A model generated the notes under the pieces. The model was not told where the DNA came from. It saw nothing but the letters and a program-made list of their open reading frames with translations, and made no database searches. A program made the position numbers and the translations under genes. From NCBI RefSeq assembly GCF_023242315.1, contig NZ_JALLIY010000010.1, forward strand, positions 186,001 to 250,000: a DNA stretch of 64,000 nt, given 5' to 3'. This DNA is from Pseudomonas sp. MWU13-2105 (GTDB lineage Bacteria; Pseudomonadota; Gammaproteobacteria; Pseudomonadales; Pseudomonadaceae). This document shows, in pieces, positions 50,892-60,029 of the stretch (position 1 is the stretch's first letter; each line of letters opens with the position of its first letter).

Positions 50892-50978
50892 TGCAGGCAC
50901 TGGCTTGCCAGCGATGGCGTCCTTGAAATCAATGCGCGACTCAAGGGCCTCATCGCCGGCAAGCCGGCTCCTACGGGC
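50892..50978. repeat. REP pair, class C (CTTGCCAGCGATGGC / GCCGGCAAGCCGGCTCC)
   Basis: CTGGCTTGCCAGCGATGGCGTC at the left is roughly inverted relative to CATCGCCGGCAAGCCGGCTCCTAC at the right, with about 30 bp between. The right end touches the last codons of dctA. A third REP class, also seen at 46589. Confidence 0.65.
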
Positions 50979-52291
50979 TATTGGGTGACCTTGGCAGCAT
51001 CCGCGGCCGCCTGGGCTTCGAGGGTCTTGCGTCCACGCTTGAGGGCAATCGGCGCCATCTTGCTGCGATCCAGTTCGCCTTCCCACGCCGCCACCACCAG
51101 CGATGCCACGGCGTTGCCGATGATATTGGTCAGGGAACGGCACTCGGCCATGAACCGGTCCACCCCGAGGATCAGCACCATCGCCGCCACCGGCACGGTC
51201 GGCACCACCGCCAGGCTCGCGGCCAGGGCGACAAACCCCGCACCGACCACCGCACCGGCACCCTTGGAGGTGAGCATGGTCACCGCCAGCAAGGTCAGTT
51301 GCTGCTCCAGGGTCAGGTCGATATTGGTCGCCTGAGCCAGGAACAGCACCGCCAGGGTCATGTAGATATTGGTGCCGTCGAGGTTGAAGGTGTAGCCGGT
51401 GGGCACCACGATGCCCACCACGCCCTTGGAACAACCCAGGCTTTCCAGTTTCTGGATAAGCTGCGGCAGGGCCGACTCCGACGAACTGGTGCCGAGCACG
51501 ATCAGCAGTTCCGACTTGATGTAGCCCAGCAGGCGGAAGATGCTGAAACCGGCATAACGAGCGATGCTGCCCAGTACGCAGGTGATGAAGATAAAGGCGG
51601 TCAGGTAGAAGGTGCCGACCAGCTTCATCAGCGGCAGCAGCGAGCCCAGGCCGTACTTGCCGATGGTGAAGGCCATCGCGCCGAACGCGCCGATCGGTGC
51701 CACCCGGGCAATCATGCCGACGATGCGGAAGAACACTTCGCTGGCCTGGTGGATCACGCCGACCAGCGGACGGGCTTTTTCACCGACCATCACCAGCGCC
51801 AGGCCGAACAGGATCGAGACGAACAGCACCGGCAGGATCTCGCCCTGGGAGAAGGCGTCGAAGAAGGTGCTGGGGATCACATGCAGCAGGAAGCCGGTGA
51901 TGCCTTCGCCATGCTGGGCCTGGCCGACAAAGTTGGCGATGGCCGAGGTGTCGAGGGTTTTCACGTCGACGTTGAAACCCGAGCCGGGATGCAGGACGTG
52001 GGCGGCCACGAGGCCGATCGCCAGGGCGAAGGTGGAGACGATTTCGAAGTACAGCAATGCCTTGCCGCCGACCCGCCCGACCTGTTTCACGTCGTGCATG
52101 CTGGTGATGCCCGAGACCACGGTACAGAAGATGATCGGGCCGATGATCATCTTGATCAGTTTGATGAAACCGTCGCCCAAGGGCTTGAGGTCGATGCCGG
52201 TCTGCGGCCAGTGGTTGCCGATCAGCACCCCCAGCACGATGGCGATGACCACCTGGATATACAGGGTTCCCAGCAGTTTGCGGATTGTCAT
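50978..52291 (-). CDS. dctA: C4-dicarboxylate transporter DctA
   Basis: A 437-residue dicarboxylate/cation symporter (DAACS family) that imports succinate, fumarate and malate across the inner membrane. Typical segments are LKPLGDGFIKLIKMIIGPIIFCTVVSGI, the serine-rich re-entrant loop LIVLGTSSSESALPQLIQKLE, GYTFNLDGTNIYMTLAVLFLAQATN and GAGFVALAASLAVVPTVPVA. ATG 52291 gives the standard MTIRKLLGTLYIQVVIA start; the frame continues to 52354. In this context the substrate may be tied to the adjacent LysR and LeuCD genes. Confidence 0.95.
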   Translation of the reverse strand: MTIRKLLGTLYIQVVIAIVLGVLIGNHWPQTGIDLKPLGDGFIKLIKMIIGPIIFCTVVSGITSMHDVKQVGRVGGKALLYFEIVSTFALAIGLVAAHVLHPGSGFNVDVKTLDTSAIANFVGQAQHGEGITGFLLHVIPSTFFDAFSQGEILPVLFVSILFGLALVMVGEKARPLVGVIHQASEVFFRIVGMIARVAPIGAFGAMAFTIGKYGLGSLLPLMKLVGTFYLTAFIFITCVLGSIARYAGFSIFRLLGYIKSELLIVLGTSSSESALPQLIQKLESLGCSKGVVGIVVPTGYTFNLDGTNIYMTLAVLFLAQATNIDLTLEQQLTLLAVTMLTSKGAGAVVGAGFVALAASLAVVPTVPVAAMVLILGVDRFMAECRSLTNIIGNAVASLVVAAWEGELDRSKMAPIALKRGRKTLEAQAAADAAKVTQ

Positions 52292-52404
52292 TGTTATTAT
52301 CTCGTAACGGTTTTTTGGGGGGATAGGGGGCAAGCCGATCCCGTCCTGGGCCATTGGCGGCGGCCCAGGGGGAGGGGGGAATCAGGTCCTTTGAGTCAGG
52401 CTGT

Positions 52405-53280
52405 TCAGCGCAGGAAGGTGAGGACTTCGCCGAGCAGCTGTTCCGGGATTTCTTCGGCCAGGTAATGCCCGCCGGGCAGTGCCTTGCCGCGCACATCGGT
52501 AGCGACCTGCTGCCATTCGTGCAGTGGATCGAAGCAGCGGCCCACAGTACCTTCGGCGCCCCAGAGCGCCAGCAGCGGCATGTTCAGCTTGCGCCCGGCC
52601 TCGATGTCGGCACGGTCGTGTTCCAGGTCGACGCTGGCGCTGGCGCGGTAGTCTTCGCAGATGCCCCGTGCGCTGCCGGGCAGGCTGATGCAGCGCAGGT
52701 ATTCGCTGAAGGCTTCGCCGGTAAAGGGCTTGAGGCCGGCACTGCGGCTGCCCATCACGCTGCGCAGGTATTGTTCCGGGTTGGCTTCGATCAGGGTTTC
52801 CGGCAGCGGTGCCGGACGGATCAGGAAGAACCAATGCCAGTAGGCGCGGGCAAAGGCTTCGTCGGTCTGGGTGTACATCGACAGGGTCGGGGCGATATCC
52901 AGCAACACCATGCGTTGTACCACCTGGGGATGGTCGAGGGCCAGGCGATGGGCAACGCGGGCGCCGCGGTCGTGGGCCAGGACCGAGAACCCGCTGAAAC
53001 CCAGGGAGTCCATCAGGGCCACGCCGTCGCGACCCATCTCGCGCTTGGAGTAGTTGAGATGCTGTTCGTCGGCTGCTGGCCGGGCGCTGTCACCATAGCC
53101 GCGCAGGTCGGCGGCGACCACGGTGAAGTGCTTGGCCAGCTCGCCTGCGATCTTGTGCCAGATGACATGCGTCTGCGGGTGGCCGTGCAGCAGGAGCAGG
53201 CCCGGTCCGCTGCCGCCGATGCGGTAGGCAATGTCCACACCGTTGACGTGGCGCTGGTCTTTCTGGAATCCGGCGAACAT
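52405..53280 (-). CDS. alpha/beta hydrolase, haloacetate dehalogenase-like
   Basis: A 291-residue alpha/beta hydrolase close to fluoroacetate/haloacetate dehalogenases. The nucleophile is Asp104 in VLAHDRGARVAHRLALDHP, the oxyanion segment is LLLLHGHPQTHVIWH, Arg-containing AADLRGYGDSARP follows, and the catalytic His is in GGHYLAEEIPEQ. These enzymes displace halide from 2-haloacids by an ester intermediate; related members are epoxide hydrolases. ATG 53280 has GGAGT upstream. It is 113 nt upstream of dctA on the same strand, so co-transcription is possible. Substrate is not proven. Confidence 0.85.
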   Translation of the reverse strand: MFAGFQKDQRHVNGVDIAYRIGGSGPGLLLLHGHPQTHVIWHKIAGELAKHFTVVAADLRGYGDSARPAADEQHLNYSKREMGRDGVALMDSLGFSGFSVLAHDRGARVAHRLALDHPQVVQRMVLLDIAPTLSMYTQTDEAFARAYWHWFFLIRPAPLPETLIEANPEQYLRSVMGSRSAGLKPFTGEAFSEYLRCISLPGSARGICEDYRASASVDLEHDRADIEAGRKLNMPLLALWGAEGTVGRCFDPLHEWQQVATDVRGKALPGGHYLAEEIPEQLLGEVLTFLR

Positions 53281-53375
53281 GGAGTGACTCCTTATGATTG
53301 TTGCGTACATCCTAAGACCCACAGCGCACGGGGCAAGGCGCAAAGCGTGGTGCACTTGTTCATGAAGTGTGTTGT

Positions 53376-53483
53376 GGACGCAAGCAGGTGTTCGTCAGCG
53401 CCGAACTGTTTGCCCGGAGCGCCGACGAAACGTTGAAGCTGGTCGCCACCGGCAATGCGATCCTGTTGCCGGTAAAGGGCTAG
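53376..53483 (+). pseudogene. C-terminal remnant of a PaaI-type thioesterase
   Basis: An in-frame stretch, GRKQVFVSAELFARSADETLKLVATGNAILLPVKG followed by TAG 53481-53483, reads like the last two strands of a hotdog-fold acyl-CoA thioesterase of the PaaI/YigI kind. No matching N-terminal part exists upstream, where the dehalogenase-like gene begins on the other strand, so most of the gene has been lost. Assignment is from pattern memory. Confidence 0.55.
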
Positions 53484-54421
53484 AAGTCGATGTCTGCCTG
53501 TTTGTTGTAGAGGGCCAGCAGGACATCATAACGGTGCGTCACGTTCCAGAAGTCGTCGCTCAGCACGTGCGGTTCGGCGTGGTTGCGCCAGTCCGTCGCC
53601 AGTTGCTCCAGGGCGGTCTGGTAACGTTGCGCGGGCTCTTCCAGCAGGGACCACAGATCCTGAACGGGGCCTTTGCGGTGAGTGGCGGGGTGGCTGTCGC
53701 GATAGGTCTCGCCCGCTTGTCTGGCTTGGAGCAGGGCTTCGGATATAGCGGCCAGCAGAGGCAGGTCCAGCTTCTGGCGATTGGCAGCCTCGGTTAATTG
53801 GTCCGCAGTTTCCCGTGCTCGGATCATATAGTTCAACAAGTACCAGTGCAGGTCACGGCCTTGGCTCTGTTCCAACAGCTCCAACTGCTTGGGGCGCAAT
53901 GTGAGCTCGAGGGATTCAAGTTCGCGGCGCATTGCTTCGGAGGCCGATAGAAACGCTTCGATCCTGTAGGCGTAGTCCTTGTCGTGCCGCGTGAGTGCCA
54001 GTGTGGCGTCTGGCGAGGAATCGCGTTGCAGCCCCTGATAACGTTCTAGCATGGCCCTGAATGTTGACGTGTAGTGACCGACGATCGGCCCGATCTGCCG
54101 AGTGCCTTCGACAATCCCAGACTTGAAAACGATGTCCGGTTTGCAGAAGTCTCGCAGTATCGCGTCGGGGTCATAACGTTGTATGTAAGGGAAGTCATCG
54201 CGTTGCTTGCTGGGCGGGGCTGCCCGGTCGAGCCGCCAGGGCACATCGGCCAGGTTGACGCACCGGATCAATGGCCGCAGCGCATTGGCTTCGGCCACTT
54301 CCTGGCTGCTGTGACGGTCGAGCCAGAGACCGAAGAGGCTCTGTTGCTGCTCGGTACCGATCAGCATATAGATGGCGCAAATGAGCAGCACGCCGAAGGT
54401 CATAAACCAACGCTGGTCCAT
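53480..54421 (-). CDS. DUF3829-like membrane-anchored protein
   Basis: A 313-residue protein with one N-terminal membrane segment (about 6-22, WFMTFGVLLICAIYMLIG) and a long, mostly helical extracytoplasmic domain rich in Leu, Glu, Gln and Arg (YIQRYDPDAILRDFCKPD ... ESLELTLRPKQLELLEQ). The pattern resembles YiiG/DUF3829 proteins. Its ATG (54419-54421) shares one base with the stop of the J-domain gene upstream (TGATG), so translation is coupled. The pair probably acts together at the inner membrane. Function unknown. Confidence 0.65.
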   Translation of the reverse strand: MDQRWFMTFGVLLICAIYMLIGTEQQQSLFGLWLDRHSSQEVAEANALRPLIRCVNLADVPWRLDRAAPPSKQRDDFPYIQRYDPDAILRDFCKPDIVFKSGIVEGTRQIGPIVGHYTSTFRAMLERYQGLQRDSSPDATLALTRHDKDYAYRIEAFLSASEAMRRELESLELTLRPKQLELLEQSQGRDLHWYLLNYMIRARETADQLTEAANRQKLDLPLLAAISEALLQARQAGETYRDSHPATHRKGPVQDLWSLLEEPAQRYQTALEQLATDWRNHAEPHVLSDDFWNVTHRYDVLLALYNKQADIDF

Positions 54422-56058
54422 CAGTGGGCCTCCTTGCCGTACCACTGTTCTTGTGTCGCTGGCGGGTGGCAGCTTTCGACAGTTGCCGGCATTCGGCTGC
54501 ACAAGCGTTCGGGCCAAGGCTGCAGGCCATGGTTACGACCGGCGACGGTCAGGCTGTGAGCGGCATACAGTGCCAGCGTGCCCAACGTGACACTCAGCAT
54601 CAGACCCCAGGCCAGCCACCAGGACGTCGGGTAGGTCGATGCTTTCTTTTGCTTTGCGCGGCTTTTCGCTGGACGGTCGAGCCAGGCCATCCCCAGCATT
54701 GCACCACCGTAGGCAAGAAGCGGAACGATGCCGAGCCAGGCACCGATGACGCCTGCTACCACCCAGCAGGGCAGCAGCTCACGCAGTACCAGTGGCGTAG
54801 GCCGGCGCGGGCTGAGTCCTGCCGACAGATGCTCGCTCAGGCGTTGGTCAAGCGTCCAGAGGGTGTCGGCCATACCAGGCCAGAACAACAACAGAATGCC
54901 GTTCAGCCCGCACAGCAGCAGCGACCAGAGCGCAATGGCGCTGGCGGTTTCGTTCAGCCCGTTGCCCGGCAGCAGATGGCGCTGCACCGCCGCCACGCCG
55001 CAGGCCAGCATCACGGCGGCGAAGCCGAGCCAACCGGTGCCAGGGGACTCCCATTCGCGCCAGAAAAAGGCATCGGCGCCGGGCAGCAGGCTTTGCAGTC
55101 GTGGATGGCTGGCCTGTATCGATCGGGCCAGCTGATGGCAGGCCTGCCAGTCTTCTTTATGGAAGCGGCGAGAGAAGTCGCGGCGTTGGGCCAGTGTCAT
55201 ATCGGCAAACAACAGCTGCGCTACCCGATTGTCGGGGGTGTCCGGTGGCAGGCCGAGACGGTGTTGCTGGTTGGACAGGAAAGTTTCGCTGCGGCTGCGC
55301 TCCAGCAGGTGTGTCCAATAGGGCTCCGGGAAGTTTCGCGTAAGGCTGCCGCTGTTCCAGTGATTGAGCTGGCAGACGGTATTGAACAGCTTGGCCGACC
55401 AGAACGGGCTTTCCAGCAGCAACTTCGCCAGCAGCTCGTTGAGGCGCGCTCGCCGCTCCAGGCTCTTGAGCCAACCGAGCTGCTCCAGGTTGGAGTATTC
55501 GCGCCAGAATCCTTCGACATCCCCGCGCCCGAGCAGGCCCGCCAGGGGCTCTTCCAGGCTCTTGAACAGACGCTGATCGAGTTCGAGCAATGCTTGTTTC
55601 GGCAAGTCGGCGCGTTGCCAGGGGCTCAGCCACTGGAAATGTTCCAGCCCCCAGTGGGCGAGGGCCTGGAAGTCCTGCCCGGGCTCCAGGCAGCGCAGCA
55701 GCAGTTGTTCCTCGAACTCGCGCTGAGAGTAATAGAGGGTCGCCCGGGCAAAACGCTCGTCGAGCAAGGCCGGGGTGATGCCTTCGAGCAATTCGCTGGC
55801 AACCCGTTGTGCGGCGGTGGGGCCAGAGGGGAGGATAGGCAGGCCGGTTTCGGTAGAACGTAGGACCGCTTCGACGACAGGCGCCGGCTCCCACGCCTGC
55901 GGGTTCCAGTCGAGGGCCTGCTCGTAGGCTTCGCGTAGCCGCTGGAAGCCCTCCGGGTCGTCGTCCGGGCGGGTCTGTTTGAGCAGGGTCGCGTATTGGC
56001 GTTTGATGCTGCGGGTATCGGCGTCCGCTGGCAGCCCGAGAATTTCCCAGCAACTCAT
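54421..56058 (-). CDS. J-domain membrane protein with degenerate HPD motif
   Basis: A 545-residue protein. Residues 1-50 are a J domain (SCWEILGLPADADTRSIKRQYATLLKQTRPDDDPEGFQRLREAYEQAL) in which HPD is replaced by RPD, the motif through which DnaJ proteins stimulate DnaK. A long helical soluble region follows (about 60-330). The C-terminal part has about four membrane segments (near 345-365, 375-400, 430-460 and 490-515). Similar Pseudomonas J-domain proteins are annotated without function. It is coupled to a DUF3829-like gene. Whether it works with DnaK is uncertain because His is missing. Confidence 0.75.
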   Translation of the reverse strand: MSCWEILGLPADADTRSIKRQYATLLKQTRPDDDPEGFQRLREAYEQALDWNPQAWEPAPVVEAVLRSTETGLPILPSGPTAAQRVASELLEGITPALLDERFARATLYYSQREFEEQLLLRCLEPGQDFQALAHWGLEHFQWLSPWQRADLPKQALLELDQRLFKSLEEPLAGLLGRGDVEGFWREYSNLEQLGWLKSLERRARLNELLAKLLLESPFWSAKLFNTVCQLNHWNSGSLTRNFPEPYWTHLLERSRSETFLSNQQHRLGLPPDTPDNRVAQLLFADMTLAQRRDFSRRFHKEDWQACHQLARSIQASHPRLQSLLPGADAFFWREWESPGTGWLGFAAVMLACGVAAVQRHLLPGNGLNETASAIALWSLLLCGLNGILLLFWPGMADTLWTLDQRLSEHLSAGLSPRRPTPLVLRELLPCWVVAGVIGAWLGIVPLLAYGGAMLGMAWLDRPAKSRAKQKKASTYPTSWWLAWGLMLSVTLGTLALYAAHSLTVAGRNHGLQPWPERLCSRMPATVESCHPPATQEQWYGKEAH

Positions 56059-56294
56059 CGAGCGGACACCGAGCCTGGTCTCGACTCAGGAAAGTTGCCG
56101 CTGTGCGACGCTGTTACCACGACCATATCGAATAAAACTCCCTGAAAATGCGACTCCGTACTGGCGACGAATCATAACAACGCCGAGTCTATCGACGCTA
56201 CGGCGGGTTTTATGAAGGGATCACGCTGGCTTTTTGCTCGGTGCTGCCTAAGATGGCCGTCAAAAGGATCAGCACAGGGCTTGAGTGAAGGCCA

Positions 56295-57311
56295 ATGTCG
56301 GAAAAAGACACCATCTCCATCCATCTGGTGCACGAGGCACTGTTGCAGAGTTGCACCCCCGGTGCGGACACCGTGCAGGTGCTGGACAAGGTCGGGATCG
56401 ACTCGACGCTGCTGGAACAGCCTGATGCCCGGGTACCGGCCAGTGACTATGCGCGCTTGTGGCGCCTGCTGGCGCGGCGCAACGATGACGAGTTCTTCGG
56501 CATGGACCCGCGCAAACTGCGTTGCGGCAGCTTCGCCTATCTGTGCCGCGCCGGCATGGCGCAGCCGACGGTGGCGGCCGGACTGGACTCGGTGCTGGAC
56601 TTCCTGTCGTTGATGCTGGAGCGCCTGTCGGCGCAGCTGGTGCGCCAGCAAAGCCTGGCGGAAATCGTCCTGCTGGAGCCGGAAGGCGAGGGGCGACGGC
56701 CGTTTACCTATTTCGCCTACTGGATGATCGTCCACGGCGTGGCCTGCTGGCTGGCCGGGCGGCGTATCCCGATCCTGGCCATCGAGCTGCGCTGCGCCGA
56801 ACCGGATTACTGCGAGGACTATCGGGTGATGTTTTCCGAGAACCTGCGTTTTGACCGGCCGCGCACCCGGATGATCTTTTCCGCCGACTGCCTGGACCTG
56901 CCGATCAAGCGCAGTGCCGAGGAACTGCAACGCTTCCTGGCGCTGGCGCCGGCCAATATCCTGGTCAAGTACCGCGATGCCCAGAGCCTGGCCAGTCGGA
57001 TCAAGCAGGACCTGCGCCAACAGCCGGCTGAAGACTGGCCGGAAACCGAAGGGCTGGCCGTGCAATTGTGCATGTCGGCCTCGACCCTGCGCCGGCGGCT
57101 GGCGGAAGAAGGGCAGACTTACCAGGGCCTCAAGGACAGCGTGCGCAAGGAGTGGGCGATTGCCTGGCTGGCGGAACCGTCGATCAGCTTCGCCGAGATC
57201 GCCACCCGGCTGGGCTTCGCCGACGCCAGTTCGTTCTACAAGGCCTTTCGCAAATGGTCCGGGTCCAACCCGGGGCATTACCGCAGCCTGATCCTCAACG
57301 AGGTGCACTAG
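56295..57311 (+). CDS. AraC family transcriptional regulator
   Basis: A 338-residue AraC-type regulator with an N-terminal arabinose-binding-like (AraC_binding_2/Arabinose_bd) effector domain (about 20-200) and a C-terminal double helix-turn-helix (about 235-335; LAVQLCMSASTLRRRLAEEGQTYQGLKDSVRKEWAI ... SFAEIATRLGFADASSFYKAFRKWSGSNPGHYR). It lies 128 bp upstream of the beta-oxidation operon on the same strand, matching the position of the AraC regulator in the P. putida PP_2211-PP_2217 cluster. It very likely controls that operon in response to an acid or acyl-CoA. ATG 56295 follows GAAGG. Confidence 0.9.
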   Translation: MSEKDTISIHLVHEALLQSCTPGADTVQVLDKVGIDSTLLEQPDARVPASDYARLWRLLARRNDDEFFGMDPRKLRCGSFAYLCRAGMAQPTVAAGLDSVLDFLSLMLERLSAQLVRQQSLAEIVLLEPEGEGRRPFTYFAYWMIVHGVACWLAGRRIPILAIELRCAEPDYCEDYRVMFSENLRFDRPRTRMIFSADCLDLPIKRSAEELQRFLALAPANILVKYRDAQSLASRIKQDLRQQPAEDWPETEGLAVQLCMSASTLRRRLAEEGQTYQGLKDSVRKEWAIAWLAEPSISFAEIATRLGFADASSFYKAFRKWSGSNPGHYRSLILNEVH

Positions 57312-57439
57312 GCCGCTTATTGGCCAAACCAGTCAATCAGGTTGAAAGCTTTGACCATTGTCCCAAGTCCCTGACAGCGCGACTATTTCCAGGATTTTTC
57401 TACGGTTCCTTCCAATAACAAGACCGAGAGATTCTGGAT

Positions 57440-59086
57440 ATGCGTGACTATCAGACTGCCACCGCGGACTTCGATTATCAGCAAGCGGCCCAAACGGGCC
57501 TGAAAGGGACTTTGGCGGCGCTCAATGCCTGTGTCGAATGCTGCGACCGGCATGCCCTGCCGGGGCGCATCGCGCTGTTCTGGGAGGGTCGCGACGGTAG
57601 CAGTGCGGTCTACACCTTCAGCGAACTGCAGGACAAGGCCGCGCGCTTTGCCAACTTCCTGCTCACCCAGGGCGTGCGCCGTGGCGACAAGGTCGCTGCG
57701 TTGTTGCCGCGTAATGTCGAACTCTTGATCACGCTGTTCGCCACCTGGCGTATCGGCGCCGTCTACCAGCCGCTGTTCACCGCCTTCGGCCCCAAGGCCA
57801 TCGAGCACCGCCTGGGCGGCTCCGGCGCCAAGCTGGTGGTCACCGACGCGATCAACCGCGACAAACTCAGCGAAGTTGCCGATTGCCCGGCCATTGTCAC
57901 GGTCGGCGGCCCCAAGGGGCAGGGCATCGCGCGTGGCGATTTCAGCTTCTGGGCCGAACTGGATAACCACCCGGCCTACTGCGAGCCGGTGTTGCTCACA
58001 GGAGAAGACCCGTTCCTGCTGATGTTCACCTCGGGCACCACCGGCCCGGCGAAACCCCTGGAAGTGCCGCTCAAGGCAATCATCGCATTCCAGAATTACA
58101 CCCGCGACGCGGTCGACCTGCGCCCGGAAGATGCGTTCTGGAACGTCGCCGATCCGGGTTGGGCCTACGGCCTGTATTTCGGCATCACCGGACCGCTCGG
58201 CACGGGCCACCCCATTACCTTCTACGATGGTCCGTTTACCGTGGAAAGCACCTGCCGGATCATCGAGAAATACGGCATCACCAACCTTACCGGGTCGCCC
58301 ACCGCCTATCGCCTGCTGATTGCCGCCGGCGAGGCTTTCGCCAGCAGGATCAAGGGCCGCCTGCGGGTGGTCAGCAGTGCCGGCGAACCGCTGAACCCGG
58401 AAGTGATCCGCTGGTTCGCCGATAACCTGGGAGTGACCATTCTCGATCACTATGGCCAGACCGAAATGGGCATGGTGCTGTGCAACCACCATGGCCTGGA
58501 GCATCCGGTGCATATCGGCTCGGCGGGGTTCGCTTCGCCCGGGCATCGCATCGTGGTGCTGGACGAGCAGCAGCGGGAGCTGGCGGTCGGGCAGCCGGGG
58601 ATTCTCGCGCTGGATCGTTCCCAGTCGCCGATGTTCTGGTTCAACGGTTACCAGGGCTTCGAGACCAAGGCCTTTGTCGGCCAGTACTACCTCAGCGGCG
58701 ACACCGTGGAACTGAATCCGGACGGCAGCATCAGCTTTGTCGGGCGTAGCGATGATGTGATTACCACTTCGGGCTATCGGGTGGGGCCGTTCGATGTGGA
58801 AAGCGCCCTGGTGGAGCATCCGGCGGTGGTGGAGGCGGCGGTGGTCGGCAAGCCTTGCCCGGAGCGTACGGAGGTGGTGAAGGCCTTTGTCGTGCTCGGC
58901 GCGCGCTACCGTGCCGAGCCGCAGTTGGCCGAGGAGTTGCGTCTGTATGTGCGCAAGCGCCTGGCGGCCCACGCCTATCCACGGGAAATCGAATTTGTCG
59001 ACGAACTGCCCAAGACCCCAAGTGGCAAGTTGCAGCGTTTTATCTTGCGTAATCAGGAGATCGCCAAGGCCCAGGCCGCGACCTGA
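57440..59086 (+). CDS. AMP-binding acyl-CoA synthetase
   Basis: A 548-residue adenylate-forming ligase that activates a short or branched carboxylic acid to its CoA thioester. Motifs are the P-loop LMFTSGTTGPAKP, DHYGQTEMGM, the YLSGDTVELNPDGSISFVGRSDDVITTSGYRVGPFDVE hinge and the catalytic Lys in PKTPSGKLQRFIL. It is closest in layout to acetyl/propionyl-type synthetases and to PP_2213 of P. putida. It is the first enzyme gene of the operon; a class B REP pair follows before the SDR gene. Confidence 0.92.
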   Translation: MRDYQTATADFDYQQAAQTGLKGTLAALNACVECCDRHALPGRIALFWEGRDGSSAVYTFSELQDKAARFANFLLTQGVRRGDKVAALLPRNVELLITLFATWRIGAVYQPLFTAFGPKAIEHRLGGSGAKLVVTDAINRDKLSEVADCPAIVTVGGPKGQGIARGDFSFWAELDNHPAYCEPVLLTGEDPFLLMFTSGTTGPAKPLEVPLKAIIAFQNYTRDAVDLRPEDAFWNVADPGWAYGLYFGITGPLGTGHPITFYDGPFTVESTCRIIEKYGITNLTGSPTAYRLLIAAGEAFASRIKGRLRVVSSAGEPLNPEVIRWFADNLGVTILDHYGQTEMGMVLCNHHGLEHPVHIGSAGFASPGHRIVVLDEQQRELAVGQPGILALDRSQSPMFWFNGYQGFETKAFVGQYYLSGDTVELNPDGSISFVGRSDDVITTSGYRVGPFDVESALVEHPAVVEAAVVGKPCPERTEVVKAFVVLGARYRAEPQLAEELRLYVRKRLAAHAYPREIEFVDELPKTPSGKLQRFILRNQEIAKAQAAT

Positions 59087-59101
59087 GGACACGAATCCCT
59101 T

Positions 59102-59173
59102 GTGGAAGCGGAGCTTGCCCGCGAAGCTTTTAGCGTCCTCAGTGACGCCTTCGCGGGCAAGCTCCGCTCCCAC
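59102..59173. repeat. REP pair, class B, inside the beta-oxidation operon
   Basis: GTGGAAGCGGAGCTTGCCCG... and its near-perfect inverse ending GCTCCGCTCCCAC enclose a short spacer, the same structure and 72-bp length as 27495-27566. It lies between the acyl-CoA synthetase and SDR genes. Confidence 0.87.
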
Positions 59174-59250
59174 AAAAGCTCCAGCTCACCGTCTGTAAAA
59201 GCGCCACTCTTGCAGGGCGCTGATTGACGGTTTTAACGAAGGACAGTGCA

Positions 59251-60018
59251 ATGGACATTAAAGACAAGGCTTTCCTGGTCAGCGGCGGGGCTTCCGGCCT
59301 CGGTGCGGCCACCTCTGAAATGCTGGTGGCCGCCGGCGCCAAGGTGATGCTGGTGGACCTCAATGCCGAGGCCGTCGCGGCCCAGGCGAAAAAGCTCGGC
59401 GCGCAAGCCCGCAGCGTGGTCGCCGACATCACCCTGGAGGCCCAGGCCCTGACGGCCGTCCAGGCCGCGGTCCAGGCCTTCGGCGGCCTGCACGGCCTGG
59501 TCAACTGCGCCGGCATCGTGCGCGGCGAGAAGATCCTCGGCAAGAATGGCCCGCACCTGCTGGAAAGCTTCAGCCAGGTGATCAACGTCAACCTGATCGG
59601 CAGCTTCAACCTGCTGCGCCTGGCCGCCGCCGCCATTGCCGAGACCGAGGCGGATGCCGACGGCGAGCGCGGGGTGATCATCAATACCGCTTCCGCCGCC
59701 GCCTATGACGGCCAGATCGGCCAGGCCGCCTATGCCGCGTCCAAGGGCGCCATCGTCAGCCTGACCCTGCCAGCAGCCCGTGAACTGGCACGCTTCGGTA
59801 TTCGGGTGATGACCATTGCCCCGGGCATCTTTGAAACCCCGATGATGGCCGGCATGAGCCCCGAGGTCCGCGCTTCGCTTGCCGCCGGCGTGCCGTTCCC
59901 GCCGCGCCTGGGCAAGCCCGCCGAGTACGCCGCGCTGGTGCGGCATATCATTGAAAACCGCATGCTCAATGGCGAGGTGATCCGTCTCGACGGTGCCTTG
60001 CGCATGGCCGCGAAATAG
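59251..60018 (+). CDS. 3-hydroxyacyl-CoA dehydrogenase of the SDR type (HSD10-like)
   Basis: A 255-residue short-chain dehydrogenase. TGxxxGxG appears as SGGASGLG, with NCAGI, the Ser in INTASAAAYDGQIG, and Tyr/Lys in AYAASKGAI. The C-terminal IAPGIFETPMMAGMSPEVRASLAAGVPFPPRLGKPAEYAALVRHIIENRMLNGEVIRLDGALRM is typical of type II 3-hydroxyacyl-CoA dehydrogenase, which oxidises (2-methyl-)3-hydroxybutyryl-CoA in isoleucine or short-chain acid breakdown. ATG 59251 has GAAGGACAG upstream. It corresponds to PP_2214 in P. putida. Confidence 0.9.
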   Translation: MDIKDKAFLVSGGASGLGAATSEMLVAAGAKVMLVDLNAEAVAAQAKKLGAQARSVVADITLEAQALTAVQAAVQAFGGLHGLVNCAGIVRGEKILGKNGPHLLESFSQVINVNLIGSFNLLRLAAAAIAETEADADGERGVIINTASAAAYDGQIGQAAYAASKGAIVSLTLPAARELARFGIRVMTIAPGIFETPMMAGMSPEVRASLAAGVPFPPRLGKPAEYAALVRHIIENRMLNGEVIRLDGALRMAAK

Positions 60019-60029
60019 GAGAATCGATC

